Below, piece after piece: positions 60,729-64,000 of a stretch of DNA of 64,000 nt. Where the stretch lies: positions 36,001 through 100,000 of the forward strand of contig MCFG01000017.1 of NCBI GenBank assembly GCA_002104895.1, read 5' to 3'. The notes beneath the pieces are model-generated. The model saw nothing but the letters and a program-made list of their open reading frames with translations, did no database searches and had not been told where the DNA came from. The translations under genes were made by a program, and so were the position numbers. Every line of letters begins with the position of its first letter. Within the stretch, counting starts at the first letter, position 1. Source of the DNA: Anaeromyces robustus. Its lineage: Eukaryota > Neocallimastigomycota > Neocallimastigomycetes > Neocallimastigales > Neocallimastigaceae.

Positions 60729-63700
60729 CATACTAATAGATAAAATGATATCAAGTGGTGTTAAACAAAATAAACAAATTATAAAGAATTATTTAAAATC
60801 TGATATTGGTCCATTTGATTTAGATTATTCACCTTGTACAAAAGAATTTAAACCAAAAATTTCTACATGGGATATTGAATTAAAAAAAGCACATTTAGAA
60901 AATGTACCGCAATTTTATAATATTGTTTATTATTTGAAAGGTCAATTACTTTATTCACTTCATAAACCAAAGAGTTCTGATGATAATTTACAAGAATCTA
61001 TTGAAAATTTACAACTTAATTTATATTTAAATCCAACTAATTTTGATTCTTGGTTTTCTTTAGGTGAATGCTTTCATCAATATGCTAATGAAAGAATTGA
61101 ATGGAGTGCCGTTGAATTTTTAGATAAATTAAAAAGAATTTCTAGATACCAAAAAAAGGCTTTTCATTGTTTTGTTAGGGCAGTTAAACTTATGAAACAA
61201 AGTGGTCTTGAAGAAAAATTTCTTAAAAAGAACGAAATTAAAAAAAAGGAAAAAAGAAATTATGAAAATAATGATCTTAGGGAAGAAAAAATAATTTACA
61301 AGGCTAAAGATTTAATTCTTGAAAATTATACTTTAGAATATACAAAAGAAGAAATTGCTAAAAATTTATGGTCAAGATGGGGATATTTAATTTATATTAT
61401 TTTAGTAAAATCTGAATTCCATGATACCTTGAATTTTTCTAAAAATAGTTTAGCTTATATTAAATTACCAACATCATTTCAAGAACAAATTCCCGAATCT
61501 AAAAAATTTTCTGATTTTATGCAGAATATAAATGAATTACCTATACATCAATCAATGAAAGAAGCTTTTAATAATATTCTTTGGAAATTTTGTTTTTATT
61601 GTTTTTCAATGGCTATGAAATATGATAATAAACATTGGGAATATCCTTATATGTTAGGAAAAGTAAGTGAAAAATTAAAGAGAGATAATTCTATCATTAT
61701 AAGATATTATATTAGTTCCATTAATATTATTAATGATCAACATGGTGTAGATAAAGTTTATGAACCACTAATTAAGCTAATTTCATTTTTATGTAAAGCC
61801 TTAATAAAACGTAATATTGAACCAGATATTATTTTATCATTGATGAATCAATTTGGAACTCATGATCATATTAATACTACATTAAATCCTGAATTAGCAT
61901 GGGATAATGATATTTCAAAATCAGAATCAGAATCTTCTCAAATATCATTATATGATATAGCATTTGACCGTCTTTTAATTGAGTTAAAACGTATTCGTCA
62001 TCTCGATAAAAAGAATTGGTATGATAAACCAACTTATAAAATTTCTTGGATTTATTTTAAAGTTAAGAATGATCCTAATAAAGCTCAAGAAATTATTCAA
62101 TCCTTATTCCAATTAAAAAATGTTATTAAGAGAAATACTATAATATCTATATGGACAAAAGATTATGATATGTAAGTTTCATATATATATATTTAGATAA
62201 ATAATAATATTAATTAAAAATGTATATAACTTTATTATTTATTTTTATTAATGAAATATTAAAATTTATATATATATATATATTTAATAAAATATAGACC
62301 AGGAAGATATTTCTATGCTATAAAGTTTTATATAGAATATTTTTCAGAAGTTTTAAAAGAAACAAATGATATTGAAACTTTAAAATTATTACTTAATAAA
62401 GTTAATAATGCAACATCAACTATTCTTTTATATCCAAGAAAATCAAAAAAAGTAGTTTTTAATGCTTATGTAGAGGTATATTTTTTATTTAAAATATTTT
62501 ATTTATAAGTATATTATTTTATATTATTATTAACATAATTTATATTATTTATTTTTATATTATTAATTTTATTTTATTTTATTTTATTAATTATATTATA
62601 TTATATTATATTATTTTATTTTATTTTATTTATTATATTTATAATATTATTTTATAACACAATATATATATATGGATAGTCTTTAAAAAAATTAGAAGAT
62701 AAAATTTCACCAACAGAAACATTAGATATCAGTAGATTACTTCAAGAACGAGTGATTGAATATTTAAGGTTACATGAAAATTATATGAATAAAGATATTA
62801 CTGGAACTCAAGGAAAATTAAGAAGTTTATTATTTGATACATATGATATGTATAGTAAATTATTTCATAATAATAAATTAAGCGAAAAAGATAGGAAGGC
62901 ACTTATGGGAGTTATAGTAAATATTTATTTAAGAATATTAGGTTTAATACATAATGAAAATAAAATTAAGGAAGAATTTAATGATCCAAAATTTTTCCGA
63001 GAAGAAGGTAATTCAGAACCAATAAAATTCAAGAAAATGATTGAAATTCAAATTCTTGCTTATTGTAAACGAGAAATAGCATTCGAAAAGAATAATAAAT
63101 TATTAGAAAATAAAAATAAAGATAAAGATATAATCAAGAGAGAAAAATCTATCAATAGTGATAATAAGGTAGTTATTTTAATAGAACGAAAAACTAATAA
63201 AGTCTTTGATATTAATAAAATAGATGATCAAAAGAGAAAAGATAAAGAAGATAAAAAAGAAGAAGAAAAAGAAAAAGTAAAAAATGAAAGCGATAAGTAC
63301 GAAGATAAAATGGATTATGAAATGACAAATAAAAATCATGAAGAAATTAATATTATTGATGAAAATAATGTAATGGAAATTGATATTATAAATAATGATG
63401 ATAAGGATTTTATTGAAAAACAAAATCAAAAATCAAATGAAAAATTAGATATTATGGAATCAATAGAAAAGGGTGATAAAGAATTAGAGAAGGATAAAAA
63501 TTTAGATGAAAAATTAGATAATTCATTAGATAATGAATCAATTAAAAAGATAAATTATGAATCAGACAAAAATGTATCTATTATTAATGATGAAATGGAA
63601 AAAAAGAAAGAAATAAATGAAACACATCAGGATGAAGAGGATATGATAGAAAAGATTATAGATATTCAATATCATAAATCAGAAAGTGACAATACTAAAA

Positions 63701-64000
63701 AGGAGAATAAGGATGATAATCTATCCAAGAATGAAAAAGATAAAAATTCAATTAATAAAAAGAATAAAATCAATAATAATATTCTTAATAATAATAATAA
63801 TAATAAAAATAATAATAAAGATAATAACAAAGATGATAATAAAGATAATAATAAAAGTATTAATGATGATAAAAATCAGAAAGACAAGACTAAAGAAAAG
63901 GAAGAAGAGAGTCATAAAAACAAAATTAAAATGGTTGATATTTCTAATGAGGATAATAATAATAATAATTTAGATGAAACAAGTAAGCCAAATATTTCAA
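54979..64000 (+). CDS. HIR3: HIR3/CABIN1-like histone-chaperone subunit, multi-exon, open at right edge
   Basis: HIR3 (CABIN1 in animals) is the large scaffold of the HIR/HIRA complex, which deposits histones H3-H4 outside replication. Proposed exons: 54979-54981, 55127-55321, 55678-55794, 55989-56150, 56329-56468, 56584-56705, 56833-56935, 57131-57328, 57518-57772, 57997-60527, 60740-62171, 62298-62475 and 62680 onward. They join in frame at every junction with GT..AG ends and give at least 2252 residues. The start RFIAFNVPQEREQF and the following FENYNKALVLQNKGEYDKAK match the conserved N-terminal TPR start of the family. Further TPR-like units follow (DEAIDYYEK, ENAYNAYKHALD, DFITCLKYVNQALDI), then KRKRAFMPQEDK and TSKRVREKI. 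Later NPTNFDSWFSLGECFHQYAN and RPGRYFY-like blocks fit the C-terminal half. Long Asn/Asp/Lys stretches interrupt it. The first exon (ATG alone) is tentative. The assignment rests on motif and architecture. Confidence 0.75.
60603..60658 (+). repeat. (ATT)n array inside a HIR3-like intron
   Basis: About 18 ATT units lie within the 212-base intron between exons 10 and 11, flanked by two (TA)n runs. Confidence 0.9.

Noticed and set aside
60745-62175. A separate 476-residue gene starting at 60745
   Set aside because: The ATG is an internal Met two codons after an acceptor; the stop lies inside a GTAAGT donor, and the next exon continues in frame.

Overview
The window looks like chromosomal DNA from an anaerobic gut fungus (Neocallimastigomycetes). 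It is extremely AT-rich, with intergenic DNA made largely of A/T homopolymers, ATT triplet arrays and TTTA tetranucleotide arrays. Genes are sparse, introns are small with GT..AG ends, and there are secreted plant-cell-wall enzymes, one carrying two copies of the fungal dockerin (CBM10-like) module typical of that group's extracellular cellulosome. No species can be named from the sequence alone.

Layout. 1.45-2.63 kb: PEX11-like peroxisomal membrane protein, rebuilt here as three exons. 7.99-9.08 kb: secreted CE6-type acetyl xylan esterase with two C-terminal dockerins. 9.1-21.4 kb: a 12 kb gene desert with an inverted-repeat element (13.56-15.71 kb), a very long ATT array (16.17-16.39 kb), hairpins and a few decayed coding fragments. 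21.49-23.45 kb: secreted GH1 beta-glucosidase copy A. 24.4-29.5 kb: a non-LTR retrotransposon (LINE) with an intact endonuclease/reverse transcriptase ORF, a poly(A) tail and candidate target-site duplications. 29.6-30.6 and 34.5-35.2 kb: decayed relatives of that LINE. 31.5-33.7 kb: a three-exon fucosyltransferase-like type II membrane protein with a His-rich upstream ORF. 36.8-40.8 kb: an intronless 1315-residue ankyrin-like protein. 40.8-48.2 kb: a repeat-filled desert. 48.27-50.28 kb: GH1 beta-glucosidase copy B. 51.24-51.34 kb: a LINE 3'-end fragment. From about 55.0 kb past the window end: a large multi-exon HIR3/CABIN1-like histone-chaperone subunit, rebuilt as 13 exons and open at the right edge.

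How the genes relate. The esterase removes acetyl groups from xylan and can be docked into the cellulosome. The two GH1 enzymes have signal peptides but no dockerin, so they probably act as free secreted enzymes on cellobiose and short glucans. The two GH1 loci share coding sequence, upstream elements and 3' flank, and form a mosaic of near-identical and diverged blocks that suggests gene conversion. The secreted enzymes use a far more GC-rich codon set than the ankyrin, glycosyltransferase and HIR3 genes, and the LINE has a third composition. I found no CRISPR array, operon, tRNA or rRNA, and nothing I would call a new defence or biosynthetic system. The best leads are the inverted-repeat element, the LINE family with its relics, the mosaic GH1 pair with a shared promoter architecture, a PEX11 gene in an apparently anaerobic fungus, and an intron bounded by a 10-bp direct repeat.
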